Shown here: piece by piece, positions 46,601-53,671 of the stretch
How positions within the stretch are numbered: the first letter of the stretch is position 1
Layout of the letters: the number at the start of each line of letters is the position of its first letter
Source: an uncultured Rhodospirillales bacterium
Lineage (GTDB): Bacteria; Pseudomonadota; Alphaproteobacteria; Acetobacterales; Acetobacteraceae
Length of the DNA: 64,000 nucleotides
Direction: 5' to 3'
Assembly (NCBI GenBank): GCA_903924855.1
Contig: CAIYCW010000152.1
Coordinates: forward strand, 1 to 64,000
Position numbers and translations under genes: made by a program
The notes under the pieces: generated by a model
Seen by the model: only the letters and a program-made list of their open reading frames with translations
Database searches by the model: none
Told to the model about the DNA's origin: nothing

Positions 46601-48613
46601 TTGGCCAACAGCGGTGGCTACGAGGTGATGTTCCAGAGCAGCGCTGGCTTCCTCGGGCTGGAGTTCACCTCAGGCGGGTCCTTCGTCTCGGCCGTCACCA
46701 GCGTGCTCGCCGGCAGCAGCTACGCGCTGGAGAGCCTGGAGCCGTCGTTCAACGTCGACCTCAACGGCGATCACACGACCGGGCCGATCAGCAGCCTCAT
46801 CGCCAGCAACGGCCTGCTGTCCCTGCTCAAGGTGGCCGATGAGTTCGAGATCACCAGCAGTGGCGTGGTGCAGGGCATTCTGCAGGTCTCTGGCACACCG
46901 ATCAGCTCGGGCAATTTCGCGGGCTTCAACCCGCTTGCCGTGCTGTCCAACGGTGGCGGCTATGAGGTGATGTTCCAGAGCAGTGCGGGCTTCCTGGGGC
47001 TGGAGTTCACCTCAGGCGGGTCCTTCATCTCGGCCGCCACCAGCGTGCTGGCCGGCAGCAGCCTGGCGCTGGAAAGCCTGGAGCCGTCCTTCAACGTGGA
47101 CCTCAACGGCGATCACAGCATCGGCCCGGTGACCAGCACGATCGCAACCAACGGGCTGGTTGCCTTGCTGGGCGCCGCGGGCCAGTTCGAGATCACCAGC
47201 AGCGGGGCGCTGCAGGGCATTCTGCAGGTCTCGGGCACGCCGATCAGCTCGGGCAATTTCGCGGGCTTCAGCCCGCTTGCCGTGCTGGCCAACCGTGGCG
47301 GCTACGAGGTGATGTTCCAGAGCAGTGCCGGCTTCCTGGGGCTGGAGTTCACCAGCAACGGTGCCTTCGTCTCGGCCGCCACCGGCGTGCTCGCCGGCAG
47401 CAGCTACGCGCTGGAGAGCCTGGAGCCGTCGTTCAACGCCGATCTCAACAGCGATGGCACAACCGGGGTCAAGACCAGCCTCATCGCCAGCAACGGACCG
47501 CTTGCCTTGCTGGACGCCGCCGATGAGTTTGAGATCACCAGTGGCGGGACCCTGCAGGGCGTTCTGCAGGCAGGCGGAAGCCCGATCATCTCGGGCAATT
47601 TCGCAGGCTTCAACCCGATTGCCGTCCTGGCCAACAGCGGCGGCTATGAGGTGATGTTCAAGGGCTCCTTGGGGTTTGTGGGGCTCGAGTTCAGCAACAC
47701 CGGCATCTTCCTCTCGGCGGCCACCAGCGTGCTGGCGGCCAACAGCCCCGATCTCTGGGCGCAGGAGACTTTGTTCGGAGCCGATCTCAACAGCGATGGC
47801 CAGATCGGCACACCGCATTCGGCGATCTCGGTGGACAAGGGCACCACGCTGCTGCTGTCGGGGGCGAACTACTTCTTCACCAACGGCAGCGGCGTTGGGC
47901 CGGAATTCCTGCTGAACGGCGCTGCCGTCACCACCAGCACGTTCGGCACCTACAACCTGATCGGCGCCGTGGTCAGCGGCGGCGGCTATGAGGTGGCGCT
48001 GAAGGACAGCACGCCTGGCAGCAACAACTATATCCTGCTGGCCACCGACAGCACCGGCAACTTCACCAGCGTGGTCACCAACCCGGCCGTGGTCACCGGC
48101 CAGGATTTCTCGCTGGAGCAGCAGGAGCCGGTCTTCGGCCAGGATCTGAACGGCGATGGCAGGCTGGCAACCGTGGTATCGTCGGGCATCTCCACCCTCA
48201 GCCTGACCTCGGCGAGTGCCAACACCATCGTGCAGCTTGCCGCCAACGCCACCTCTGCCACCGGCGGGCTCAACGCCGGCACGCTGAGCCTGGCAGGCAG
48301 TGCCAGCACGCTGTTCCTGTCGGCGGCCTCCGCCACGATCGAGGTCTCGCTGCAGTCCAGCACCGGGGTGGAGGTGATCTCCGGCTTCCAATACACGATC
48401 GATGCGCTGAACATCGACCTCAAGGGAGCTGCAAGCTCGGTGCTGACGGCAGCGGATATCCTGGTCAGCGGCTCGCACGCCATCGCGATCTACGCCAGCA
48501 CCGATCCAGCCCACGGCATCGTGCTCGCGGGCGCCTCGGTCAGCGGCTACACGGCGGCAAACCTGGTGACCAGCCACACCAGCTTCGTGGGTGGGCACGC
48601 GATCATCACCTGA
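30209..48613 (+). CDS. Giant strand-loop-strand repeat surface protein (AIDA-like repeats), 6134 residues
   Basis: A single open frame of 18.4 kb. Strand-loop-strand (AIDA-type) repeats of about 20 residues (patterns such as ISSGGVAIGTVVSSGG) fill residues 1-1470, several shorter blocks, and about 3230-4550. Between them lie six copies of a ~120-residue domain (TETVTVTPS...YTVSGTAAAVTSALDALSF), each preceded by a linker (LNSxTDVLTV). Then come four ~85-residue repeats, eight ~114-residue repeats resembling the W_rich_C family with DLNGDGTTG loops, and a final domain (ALNIDLKGAASSVLTAADIL...GASVSGYTAANLVT) resembling type I secretion tails. No signal peptide and no beta-barrel were found. I saw no cysteine. 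The preceding gene is the matching heptosyltransferase, so Ser O-heptosylation is inferred. Role: probably adhesion or biofilm. Confidence 0.85.
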   Translation: MANITVSSGQTSSGAVAAPGSTVTVAFGGFVLATTVQSGGLLNDDYSGSATGTVVSSGGSAAVFYSGVASNTVVQGGKIAVSSGGVELGTQVQSGGSDTVGFSGTASNTQVSNGGEQIVSSGGIAIGTVVSSGGFELVSSGAVLSNATILSGGILVEVPGASVLGLTSAAGALIDAGGAVIISGNGFLSSAATLNGITVDSSSTLTVLSGGTAASDIIYGAAVVGAGGTATSLTIEAGASATLLSGGRVTGDQILAGGLELVSSGGVDVSATISSGGALVVSSGGSALNPSIAANGLLVVLPGGKVVSASGVGNLINNGIALVSGTTLELYVQSGVPQGGTVSSGYTALDLLSGVLSGVQVSSGGTVDVYIGGSASAVIISGGATNNVSGGLAVADTVLAGGFQEVSSGGSASATLLSAGTEDVFAGGLATNTTVLSGGNQRTQTGGTTSGTKVSNLGTVNIRGVGAVGVGDVFSSGAVGFAFQSGVMSAATLLSGAVVSVYDAGIVIGDLVSNGGVEFVSSGGVDSASQIYSGGSQVIRSAGVASGTVLSGGTEVISSGGSASNIVVNSLGTVVVSSGASASGVVINSSGFMQVRGGGLVTNTVVNSGGSMTVSSATAIADFTSITNGGIASAAFYGSMVSTTVSSGGTLQAVFQGVASATVALGGAVVSVNSSGVAIGTQLSSGAVEFVFSGGVESAGVVSSGGEIVVSSGGVTSNEVLSSGAYELVSSGASAVNTVVTPGAVLVALPGAFVSGTQGAIISTNPLTYAPATVISTGAVLASAAVSSGASQVISVAAPGTATFSLTSGEYVYLLSGETTQGDVINGGGVSSSTQERIWGATVSATLVESGGFQNINSNSLAISTTAIAGGTISVGSGGTVSAARISSGGELIVASSGTAVAPVLYAGGELIVMPGGSVTGVVSSGGMVISTGVVLLSGTTVLSSALGAVSGLADGSGFTLYALSGGTAVSAVVNGGEEIIASGGSATASQISSNGSAVISSGGIAIGDVLFSGINPDQYVASGGIASGTILSSGGAQNVSSGGLAVADIVSKGGNDRILTGGSGSAIIVSSGGGFQVRGSGAVMTQAVVSSAGSGSVWFGGDAVSTTVNASGSGNSTLLFIFDGGSANATNLVSSGIQQVYSGGVATGTLIGSGSQEQVFSAGVATGSFVSAGGAQIVSQGGIVSNTTISGLNASAFLVSSGLAVSTTVLSGGKLFAQGAGALVSGAIVSSAGFLNVYSGASATNAVIQSSGSVQLNYQGVLSGTQVQSGGILYNGFGGVVGGTETGTVISGSGASDILAALGSIASSTMIGSGGQQSVQSSGVTFGAVVSASGSIAVGPLGSAIGTTVLAGGSLVNGAGGYASGVTAGGVDSGTVLSGFSASESLFGLGAIAYNTVVGSGANQGLTSSGVASATVISSGGSQTVNVLASAFGTLVANGGLEVVNSGGYVSGTMVSSGGLLVINSGAVASNISAQLGASLQIASLNFLSGATATLNSATDVLTVSAGGVSSTVQLAGSYTGDSFTVTNGLTYGGSLVSVTSATAIPPVISNTGASAVSGIDALAIQPFSQISITDPNSAQTETVTVTPSATGNGMLVAPGVGVVNSAGTYTVSGTAAAVTSALDALSFQPTLISGGTQDVTGFTISVTDTLGGSAVNSAISLTISAPSSIVVASGATSTSLAIGPGTTLTVSSGGSAVSTTLHSNGSAVIDGFGLNTVVSAGGYELVQTSGAVASGTVVSSGGVASVTLQGFLVSTQIQAGATLHDGAGGTASATIVSGSGASEVISGFGGGAVSAQVLAGGVETVGLSGFASATSVGSGGTQIVLSGGSGFNTVVGSGGLMVISNTNAQFTSVVLSAGAEIDLASLAYTSVGSAIWNSSTDQLTVYGSGSTNTFQLASSYLGETFTTLSGSVYGGTLVSVTSTGILPPSISNGGSASVSGIDALASHPFRQISITDPNSAQTETVTVTPSVTSNGVLVAPGVGVVNSAGVYTVSGTAAAVTTALDALSFQPTLISGGTQDVTGFTISVTDTLGSSAVNSAISLTISAPSSIVVASGATSTSLAIGPGTTLTVSSGGSAVSTTLHSNGSAVIDGFGLNTVVSAGGYELVQTSGAVASGTVVSSGGVASVTLQGFLVSTQIQAGATLHDGAGGTASATIVSGSGASEVISGFGGGAVSAQVLAGGVETVGLSGFASATSVGSGGTQIVLSGGSALATVVGSGGLLVYGANVPINAMVLSAGAELDLVGVPYSAGGSAVFNSSTNQLQVYGSGSATGFQLTGSYAGDIFTTLSGSVYGGTIVSVTSTTLVPPVISGAGILPYSATDVLPVSPFNTVAISDANASQTEIVTVTPSVTTHGAFATPISGSVDSNGVYTVSGTADAVTSALDALSFVPQVMSAGSSAVTSFTISVTDTAGMSTINGATTLTISAPSSFNIANFASFSNVNVGPGTTLTVSSGGSASSAVFYPGGTGVIGVSGTVSGFSVQSTGYVSVTSRGHSFAGAVSSGGVLIISNGGIDSGTTLLNGGVEIVSQGGSAIGATVMSSGLLVVSSGGFVSNLTIQPGGEIDFAALAFVSGGSATLNSTTDVLTVVEGVTTATVQLSGSYTSQAAYISSGTVYGGTLITIAPVGPLPVISAGSATAISATDLVAVQPFAGVLITDHDITQTETVTVTPSTTANGILVANGGGTVNSAGVFTISGTQAAVTAALDALSFAPQTISAGTNDVTSFTISAVDTSGFGAVNSATTLTISAPARVTILSGTTSSGLNIGAGTRLQVNGGGSAVGTIISSGGSAYTPNGTMIGTVVQNYGGLQVSSGGVISNTTISSGGALLLIDSVTATNTVVSSGGFAVSLSDTANYSAVFAGITSQTGAIFVTTGIFARTTSNYVQLGNTLSGQIVGAGGSVVTDEVLNSASLTGTILRFGGTVAVDDGGVVISSMISSGGLVAAYGGAIVSASIVSSGGVENAALGTLISSTVLSGGAQYVGTTASASGAVISNGGVQYVSSGGTANGTVLSSGGVEVLYAGALVTATQVQLGASIDFANLVSSAGGSVSFNGNTNMLSVTEGTVTSTISLTAYDQGAVFALTSGLYGGTTLTVSSLIPGQPNISGTVSGQSVLISGTDRPFASVVVTDPGGGQTETVTITPSAPVSGTLGNLGTGSLTNGVYTVTGTAAAVTSAIEALTYTAPGSIPSSSTFVETFTISAIDTALASAVNSTTTVQVYQPVTSVISSGLTSTGLTLPFGTVLNVNSGATVLNIVESSGAGINVYGIESGGILNNGGFENVFSGGVATNDVVFNFQSVQPDGITRQTSVGSYGQQNISNGGLASGTVVLSQGEVLVSSGGTLSGAVVSSGGLVIAQSGSVLSGVDVLSGGAFLVLPGAVVSNTVSATGALVMSSGVAVFTYPTSLTSGLAPNSTIYTSAYVLAGGSVTSETVYNYGVLNVYNSASATILTSGGIENVYSGGVDSASVISSGGLEIVGSGGTANAVTISSGGTLLILPGGSAPGTILAGGNVVSNGVALFSGTNLVSTGASLSGVSVGVSGFEYVLTGGLAVSNTVTGPYLGGLYGAIDVYGGVVSHTVLSSSGAVYLFAGGSAVQDVVSANAQEVVSSGGVSLSASLVSGGLLVYAGGVASATVVSSGGYLNIFSGGSAVQLSLASGGGATVFSGGVARASQITAASVAVDGGIAISSFVSGTGTLNIHQGIASATTLASGGVEQLSGGSDISATISSGASQNISSGATATSDTVLGGSQIVRLSGIASATIASGGGVIVSSGGMASAVVVDALGSAVISSGGSANFTTVNSSGFMQVRGGGVATNTVINAGGSMTVSSATALVEYTSVNSGGIASAAFYGEMLSTTVSSGGSAVVIFSGLASAISALSGGTVSVYNDGVATGTLLASGAGEVVFGGSIETGAQVASGAELLVSSGGVTSNAVLSSGGFELVSSGASAIGTVVNSGAVLLVLPGGSATGTVSSGGQVVSTGAVIATSAVSAAAAQVTSVIAAGSTGFTLGSGQFAYVLSGETAIGDVINGGGVSSSTQERVWGGTVSGSLITSGGFENINSASLSISATASAGGVISVGSSGTASAAQIRSGGELIVASGGSASAPVLYAGGELIVLPGATVTGVVSSGGAVISTGVVLLSGTTVLSSATGIVSGLADGSGTTLYALSSGTALSAVVNGGEMTIFAGGIASAVQISNNGSAVISSGGVAIGDVLSSGFNAEQAVLSGGVVSATILSSGGAQNVNSGGLAVADIVLSGGNDRIQAGGSGSGIIVSSGGQFQVRSSGGVMTSAVISAGGTGNAWLGGDAVGTLVGGSGSISAQLFIFDGGSANATSVGSSGIQQVYSGGFATGTQIGSTGQEQVLSGGITTGSFVSTSATQYVSLGGIASATTLSGVAANQYTYTGGITVGTIVGSGGREQVASSGSIASSTVVLASGNLFAQAFGTAIGAVISSGGNATAISGGVISTTQVLAGGRIFASVGGLDVGTIVSGSGGSETVVFSGIASNTIIGSGGIQIVQSGGSAFGTVISSAGQMLISAGGVASNISLGLGGVLELAALGYVSGGTATLNSSTDVLTVSEGGSSTSVTLSGNYAGDIFSLAGTIGGVTSVTFASGMAAPQPSISGTLAGQVVADNATITPFAGVTITDTGLGATETVTITPSTTSNGSFSNLSASVVSGATFYVISGTAASVTSALDAAIFVPTSSGITNNTSATVGFTLNVVDGSFASATDSTTTVVIKPPAFQANQPVSAAAGLQASSSVTGFSISDTAANVAAALSSLSLDTKLTTITLTDAGTPTITLSYTQFSADTAILAKIATPYKLAVTGVAIPNAYTTNANTAVTSFTIADTGSNVASYFSTLPSLAKLSAITLTDATTPVALPLTSAQYSLNQTVLSLIGTAFTLTVSGAPVTQAATLQADSRVTGFTVYDTLADVVSAIPALSADSKLTAIQFSDTGTPVMTLTATQYAADTSILAKITSKFTVNATNASVAQAAALQANPQVSAFTVSDQAANLTASALSSLQADSKLTSISILGTNTQLVLTSVQYAADSAILAKIVTPYTVALSTLIQTDSGTSLTQVGSNYFLYNSAGSGPELQVGGSPATSGEFGTYAPIGAVAVGGGYEVAFKDTASGNLFILATDGTGNFTSLTAPITSGTDYAIESQETVFGQDLNGDGTTGPVTSTVATNGLFSLVQVANAFEVLSSGGAAVLLKQGTALVSAGSLLGYNPIDVASNAAGYEVMFKSGTAFQAQQFNASGVYLSAATGVLSGANYGLQSLETVFNADLNADGTTGVKTSAIATNGAVALLGAADEFEITSGGVLQGILQVSGTSIISGNFAGFNPLAVLSNSGGYEVMFQSGTGFLGLEFTSGGSFISAATSVLAGSSLALESLEPSFNVDLNGDHSIGPVTSTIATNGLVALLGAAGQFEITSSGALQGILQVSGTPISSGNFAGFNPLAVLANSGGYEVMFQSSAGFLGLEFTSGGSFVSAVTSVLAGSSYALESLEPSFNVDLNGDHTTGPISSLIASNGLLSLLKVADEFEITSSGVVQGILQVSGTPISSGNFAGFNPLAVLSNGGGYEVMFQSSAGFLGLEFTSGGSFISAATSVLAGSSLALESLEPSFNVDLNGDHSIGPVTSTIATNGLVALLGAAGQFEITSSGALQGILQVSGTPISSGNFAGFSPLAVLANRGGYEVMFQSSAGFLGLEFTSNGAFVSAATGVLAGSSYALESLEPSFNADLNSDGTTGVKTSLIASNGPLALLDAADEFEITSGGTLQGVLQAGGSPIISGNFAGFNPIAVLANSGGYEVMFKGSLGFVGLEFSNTGIFLSAATSVLAANSPDLWAQETLFGADLNSDGQIGTPHSAISVDKGTTLLLSGANYFFTNGSGVGPEFLLNGAAVTTSTFGTYNLIGAVVSGGGYEVALKDSTPGSNNYILLATDSTGNFTSVVTNPAVVTGQDFSLEQQEPVFGQDLNGDGRLATVVSSGISTLSLTSASANTIVQLAANATSATGGLNAGTLSLAGSASTLFLSAASATIEVSLQSSTGVEVISGFQYTIDALNIDLKGAASSVLTAADILVSGSHAIAIYASTDPAHGIVLAGASVSGYTAANLVTSHTSFVGGHAIIT
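34911..35706 (+). repeat. Internal 1146-base-period duplication, copy A
   Basis: Nearly identical to 36057-36852 at an exact offset of 1146 bases (382 codons). It includes the TETVTVTPS domain and a short strand-loop-strand segment ending in GGTQIVLSGGS. The difference is a scatter of single bases, so the duplication is recent or homogenised. Confidence 0.9.
36057..36852 (+). repeat. Internal 1146-base-period duplication, copy B
   Basis: Second copy of 34911-35706. After it the two modules diverge (the linker residues before 37140 differ from those before 36000), showing the boundary of the homogenised stretch. Confidence 0.9.
44440..45420 (+). repeat. Four ~85-residue repeats in the giant protein
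   Basis: Four copies share SVTGFSISDTAANVAAAL...LDTKLTTITLTD-type openings and YTQFSADTAILAKI-type ends, with variants (VTGFTVYDTLADVVSAI, VSAFTVSDQAANLTASAL). Such repeats occur in other alphaproteobacterial giant exported proteins. They separate the rod-like strand-loop-strand part from the C-terminal repeats. Confidence 0.8.
45421..48170 (+). repeat. Eight ~114-residue W_rich_C-like repeats with DxNxDG loops
   Basis: Units end in DLNGDGTTG, DLNADGTTG, DLNGDHSIG, DLNGDHTTG or DLNSDGQIG. The first and last resemble the tryptophan-rich C-terminal repeat family (NYFLYNSAGSGPELQVGG, GTYAPIGAVAVGGGYEVAFKD). The middle ones have period exactly 342 bases (a TTTCGCGGGC landmark at 46231, 46573, 46915 and 47257). 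Copies 3-4 and 5-6 form a nearly identical 684-base pair. The loops suggest calcium binding (inference). Confidence 0.85.
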
Positions 48614-48614
48614 T

Positions 48615-48656
48615 CACGCAAACGCCGGCGTCCCAGATGGGAACGCCGGCGTGCGT
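48615..48656. terminator. Hairpin after the giant gene
   Basis: ACGCCGGCGT (48622-48631) and ACGCCGGCGT (48643-48652) pair, flanked by CACGC/GCGTG (48615-48619 and 48652-48656). It starts 2 bases after the giant gene stop and lies before the end of the convergent solute-binding protein gene, so it can serve both. Confidence 0.7.
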
Positions 48657-48681
48657 GGCAGCGCTTTCACTTGGATAAGCC

Positions 48682-50229
48682 TCAGACGAAGGCCAGATTG
48701 TCCGGCCGGAAATCCATGTAATAGAAGGTGTAGGGCCGCCAGGCCACGCCACGGCGCACGCCGTAGAACTCGGCCGGCTGATACAGCACCGTGCCCGGCG
48801 CCGCATCCTCCCACGCATTGAGCATCCGCTCCCACAGCACCTTGCGCGCGGCCGGATCGGTCTCGGCCTCCAGCGCCCGCCCCGCCTCGTTGAACGCAGC
48901 CGTGCTGCGAAAGGCGCCCGAATTCTGGAACGCCGAATCGGGTCCCCAGGACGGCCAGATCGCCCCCAGAGGATCCGGAAGCCTGGTCGAGTTGGAGTTG
49001 TTGCCCACCTGCTCACCGGGTGCGCGCATCAGCGCGCTGTTCTCCACCACCTGCAGCCGCGCGTTGATACCCACATCGCGCCACATCTCAATGATCACCT
49101 GCGCTGCCTTCAGCGCGTTGGTGTAGTAGTTGGGCTGGGTGCGATAGGTGATCTCCCCCCCGTTATAGCCCGCCGCCTTCAGCAGATCGCGTGCCGCCTT
49201 CGGGTCGTGACGCAGAGCGCGGCCTTCCAGAAACATCGGCCCGTATTCCGGGTAGTTGTGCCCCGGCGGCACCAGCGCCTTGCCATCCCACAGCGTGTCC
49301 ACCAGCAGCTGGCGGTCGATCGCAAGACCCAGCGCCTGGCGCAGACGTTTGTCCCCCATCTCGGGGCCGCGCTCGTTGAAGGTCAGCACATGGGAGTTGG
49401 CCAGCACAACCGAGCGCACCTCGATCCCACTGCCGCGGTTGAGGTCGCTCACCTGATCGGGCGGCACGTTGGTGATGATGTCCACATCCCCCGCGCGCAA
49501 CGCCGCCACCCGGGCGGCCACTTCCGGGATCAGCCGGAACTCGACGCTGCTGGCCGTCGGCCTGCCCATCCAATAGTCATCAAACGCATCAAGCACGATC
49601 TTCTGGTCGGATTGCAGGGTGCGCAGCCGGAACGGGCCGGTGCCCACCGGGTTGCGGGAGAATCCGTCAAACCCGCGCTCCTCATAGGCGCGCTTGTTGA
49701 CGATCCAGCCGCACCACGAGGCCAGGCGCTGCTCCAGCAGCACATCCGGCCGCCTGGTGCGAAACCGCACCGTGAACCGGTCCAACGCCTCCACACTCTC
49801 CAGCGTCGCGAAATAGGGCCGCGCCTCCACCACCAGCGGCTTGTCGCCGAACATGCGGTTGGAGGTGAAGGTGAACACCACATCCTCGGCGGTGAACAGA
49901 TCGCCGTTGTGGAAGCGCACATCCTCGCGCAGCCTCAGCACCAGCTCGGAGCCGCCGTTGCGCGTCCAGCTGGTCGCCAGATGCGGCTTCAGCGCGGCCC
50001 CGCCCCCATCCGGCGCGCCCAGGAAATCCCGCCGCAGCAGCGTGTCGAACATCGAATACGTCACGCGGGTGCCGACGTTGGACAGTTCGCGGATCGGCTC
50101 CAGCGTGGCCGGCAGATCCGCCACCCCCACGATCAGGCCGCGCCGCGCGGCCGGCTGCGCGGTCAAGGACGATGGCAGCACCAGGCCGGACAGCCCGGCG
50201 CCCAGCATTGCGCGACGTGAGATCGACAT
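48682..50229 (-). CDS. ABC transporter substrate-binding protein, family 5 (peptide type)
   Basis: 515 residues from ATG 50229 (ribosome site AGGGGGG just upstream); the in-frame upstream part is not conserved. The N-terminus MSISRRAMLGAGLSGLVLPSSLTAQ is a Tat-style signal. The body has the SBP_5 signature LRLREDVRFHNGDLFTAEDVVFTF and LGLAIDRQLLVDTLWDGKALVPPGHNYPEYGPMF. It binds peptides or related solutes in the periplasm for an ABC importer. No permease or ATPase genes are adjacent, so it is an orphan binding protein here. It converges with the giant adhesin gene; whether they are related functionally is unknown. Confidence 0.9.
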   Translation of the reverse strand: MSISRRAMLGAGLSGLVLPSSLTAQPAARRGLIVGVADLPATLEPIRELSNVGTRVTYSMFDTLLRRDFLGAPDGGGAALKPHLATSWTRNGGSELVLRLREDVRFHNGDLFTAEDVVFTFTSNRMFGDKPLVVEARPYFATLESVEALDRFTVRFRTRRPDVLLEQRLASWCGWIVNKRAYEERGFDGFSRNPVGTGPFRLRTLQSDQKIVLDAFDDYWMGRPTASSVEFRLIPEVAARVAALRAGDVDIITNVPPDQVSDLNRGSGIEVRSVVLANSHVLTFNERGPEMGDKRLRQALGLAIDRQLLVDTLWDGKALVPPGHNYPEYGPMFLEGRALRHDPKAARDLLKAAGYNGGEITYRTQPNYYTNALKAAQVIIEMWRDVGINARLQVVENSALMRAPGEQVGNNSNSTRLPDPLGAIWPSWGPDSAFQNSGAFRSTAAFNEAGRALEAETDPAARKVLWERMLNAWEDAAPGTVLYQPAEFYGVRRGVAWRPYTFYYMDFRPDNLAFV

Positions 50230-50321
50230 GGAACCCCCCTTTGCTGATCGCATCGGGGTAGCAGGCGGAGATGTCGGTTGTGCTGCGTTTGGGTTGCACC
50301 GCCATGACGTCCACACAAAAA

Positions 50322-50347
50322 CGGCCGGCAGGTTGTCCTGCCGGCCG
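50322..50347 (-). terminator. Intrinsic terminator of pckA
   Basis: Arms CGGCCGGCAGG (50322-50332) and CCTGCCGGCCG (50337-50347) form an 11-bp stem with a TTGT loop. On the minus strand it is followed by TTTTTGTG. It sits about 24 bases after the pckA stop. Confidence 0.9.
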
Positions 50348-50370
50348 ATTTCCGCGTGGATGCCGAGGCT

Positions 50371-51987
<1,617 letters not shown>

Positions 51988-52125
51988 ATGGACCCCTCCG
52001 GCCGGTTGCTGGTGTGCGATACACCAATTGATCACGTGCATAGGGAGCGAAACCGAAACGGTCCAGCGACCTGCGTGGATGTTATCGCAAACATACCCGC
52101 TTGCATGGCAGAACTCGCGATAAGT

Positions 52126-52872
52126 TTAGTCTCTTGACAATTCTTGACGCGCTGCCCGCGTCATTGTCACCAATTCTTGTCGCACTGCAGCAGAGTCTGT
52201 AACGGGACCAGACCAGTTGATGCGGCGCACAATCGGGTCTTGATCGTTCGTGTCGATCAGGTCGAACCCGTCCACATCCACCGCCACCATCCGCCACGAT
52301 CCGGGCCGCCCGGCGATCAGCGCCAGCGCGTCCGCATGATCGGCGTTGCAATGCGCCATGATGCTGTCCTCGGCCTCCAGCAGCGCTGCCACCGCCTGCG
52401 GATCGGGCGTGAGATCGGCCTTGTTCAGCCGAAAGGCACGGGCAAACCCGCCCACCAGCTGGCCCGATTGCAGGCGGATGCGCCACAGCGCGAAATCGCC
52501 GAAATCCGCGTAAAGCTGCGCGTAAGGGTGCACCGCAAGCCAGCGCGCCTTCATCGCCGGATCAGGCTCCAGTTCGGCGAGCCCCGCGACACTGACCCGT
52601 GGTGCCGTCTGCGGATTGGCCGATCGCGGCGGCGCCGCCAGCAACAGCGAGCAGCGCGGATCAGCCTTCAGCTGGCGCGTGTGCTCCGAAAGCGTGGACA
52701 GGAACAGCAGCACCGACAGATCAGGCGCGCAGGCCGGCGTGGCGAGCGAGGCCAAGGGCTGGCCGTCCTTCACCGTGGCCAGCGTGCACACCCTGGCCTG
52801 GCGCATGATCATCCGCGCCTCCCATGTCGGTTCCGGTCCGGGGGCGTGGTTTGCGGTGGGGACCTGTGCCAT
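52126..52872 (-). CDS. HugZ-like pyridoxamine 5'-phosphate oxidase family protein
   Basis: 248 residues from ATG 52872. The N-terminal split-barrel FMN-binding-like domain contains [33 protein letters not shown]. The C-terminal DUF2470 domain contains [21 protein letters not shown], including the His residues used in HugZ-type heme binding. The combination matches HugZ/HutZ heme-utilisation proteins, but members also occur without heme genes, so heme degradation is a proposal. It lies between pckA and the divergent chvI, and is probably expressed separately from pckA across a 138-base gap. Confidence 0.82.
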   Translation of the reverse strand: MAQVPTANHAPGPEPTWEARMIMRQARVCTLATVKDGQPLASLATPACAPDLSVLLFLSTLSEHTRQLKADPRCSLLLAAPPRSANPQTAPRVSVAGLAELEPDPAMKARWLAVHPYAQLYADFGDFALWRIRLQSGQLVGGFARAFRLNKADLTPDPQAVAALLEAEDSIMAHCNADHADALALIAGRPGSWRMVAVDVDGFDLIDTNDQDPIVRRINWSGPVTDSAAVRQELVTMTRAARQELSRD

Positions 52873-52965
52873 AATGCGTTCGCCTTTCTTCCTCAGTTCG
52901 CCACAATTGGGTGGCACAGTCTGACCGGGCAAGTCCGCCGCCCGATGCAGCACAGGAGCACAGAG

Positions 52966-53667
52966 ATGAAGCAGACCATCGCCCTGGTGGATGACGATCG
53001 CAACATCCTCACCTCCGTCTCGATGACGCTGGAGCAGGAAGGCTACACCGTGCGCACCTACACCGACGGCGAGAGCGCGCTGCAGGGCATCACCGCGCGG
53101 CCGGTCGATCTCGCCGTGCTCGACATCAAGATGCCCCGCATGGACGGCATGGAGCTGCTGCAGCGCCTCCGCGCGCGCACCCAGCTGCCGGTGATCTTTC
53201 TCACCTCCAAGGACGAGGAGGTGGACGAGCTGATGGGCCTGCGTTTGGGGGCGGATGACTATATCCGCAAGCCCTTCAGCCAGCGCCTGCTGATCGAGCG
53301 CATCCGTGCCCTGCTCCGCCGCAACGAGACCAGCCGCGCCGAAGGCTCCGGCGCCGCCCCCACCGGGGTGATGGTGCGCGGCGATCTGGTGCTCGATGAG
53401 ACCAAACATCAATGCCATTGGAAGGGCCACGACATTGCGCTGACCGTCACCGAATTCCTGCTGGTCAAGGCGCTCGCCGCCCGCCCCGGCATGGTGAAGT
53501 CGCGCGACCAGCTGATCGACACTGCCTATGGCGACAACATCTATGTCGATGACCGCACCATCGACAGCCACATCAAGCGGGTGCGCAAGAAGTTCCGCGC
53601 CGCGGACGATGACTTCGATTCGATCGAGACGCTGTACGGCATCGGCTATCGCTACAAGGAAGCCTGA
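52966..53667 (+). CDS. chvI: Two-component response regulator ChvI
   Basis: 233 residues from ATG 52966 behind AGGAG (52953-52957). The receiver domain has the acidic pocket LVDDD, the phospho-acceptor Asp in [12 protein letters not shown], the Thr of LTSKD and the Lys of YIRKPF. The C-terminal OmpR-type winged helix is [52 protein letters not shown]. In rhizobia ChvI with ChvG (ExoS) responds to acid and envelope stress and controls exopolysaccharide and surface genes, so the nearby giant adhesin is a possible target (inference). chvG starts 4 bases after its stop. Confidence 0.94.
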   Translation: MKQTIALVDDDRNILTSVSMTLEQEGYTVRTYTDGESALQGITARPVDLAVLDIKMPRMDGMELLQRLRARTQLPVIFLTSKDEEVDELMGLRLGADDYIRKPFSQRLLIERIRALLRRNETSRAEGSGAAPTGVMVRGDLVLDETKHQCHWKGHDIALTVTEFLLVKALAARPGMVKSRDQLIDTAYGDNIYVDDRTIDSHIKRVRKKFRAADDDFDSIETLYGIGYRYKEA

Positions 53668-53671
53668 CCCC

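Noticed and set aside
30209-48613. CRISPR array or tandem microsatellite
   Set aside because: The periodicity is at the protein level (about 20 residues), with diverged DNA and no constant repeats separated by unique spacers.
48170-48613. C-terminal autotransporter beta-barrel
   Set aside because: The tail lacks the alternating amphipathic strands and terminal aromatic residue; it ends GGHAIIT.
48682-50229. Peptide-binding protein as part of the adhesin locus
   Set aside because: It is convergent with the giant gene, separated by a hairpin, and lacks permease partners; adjacency looks incidental.
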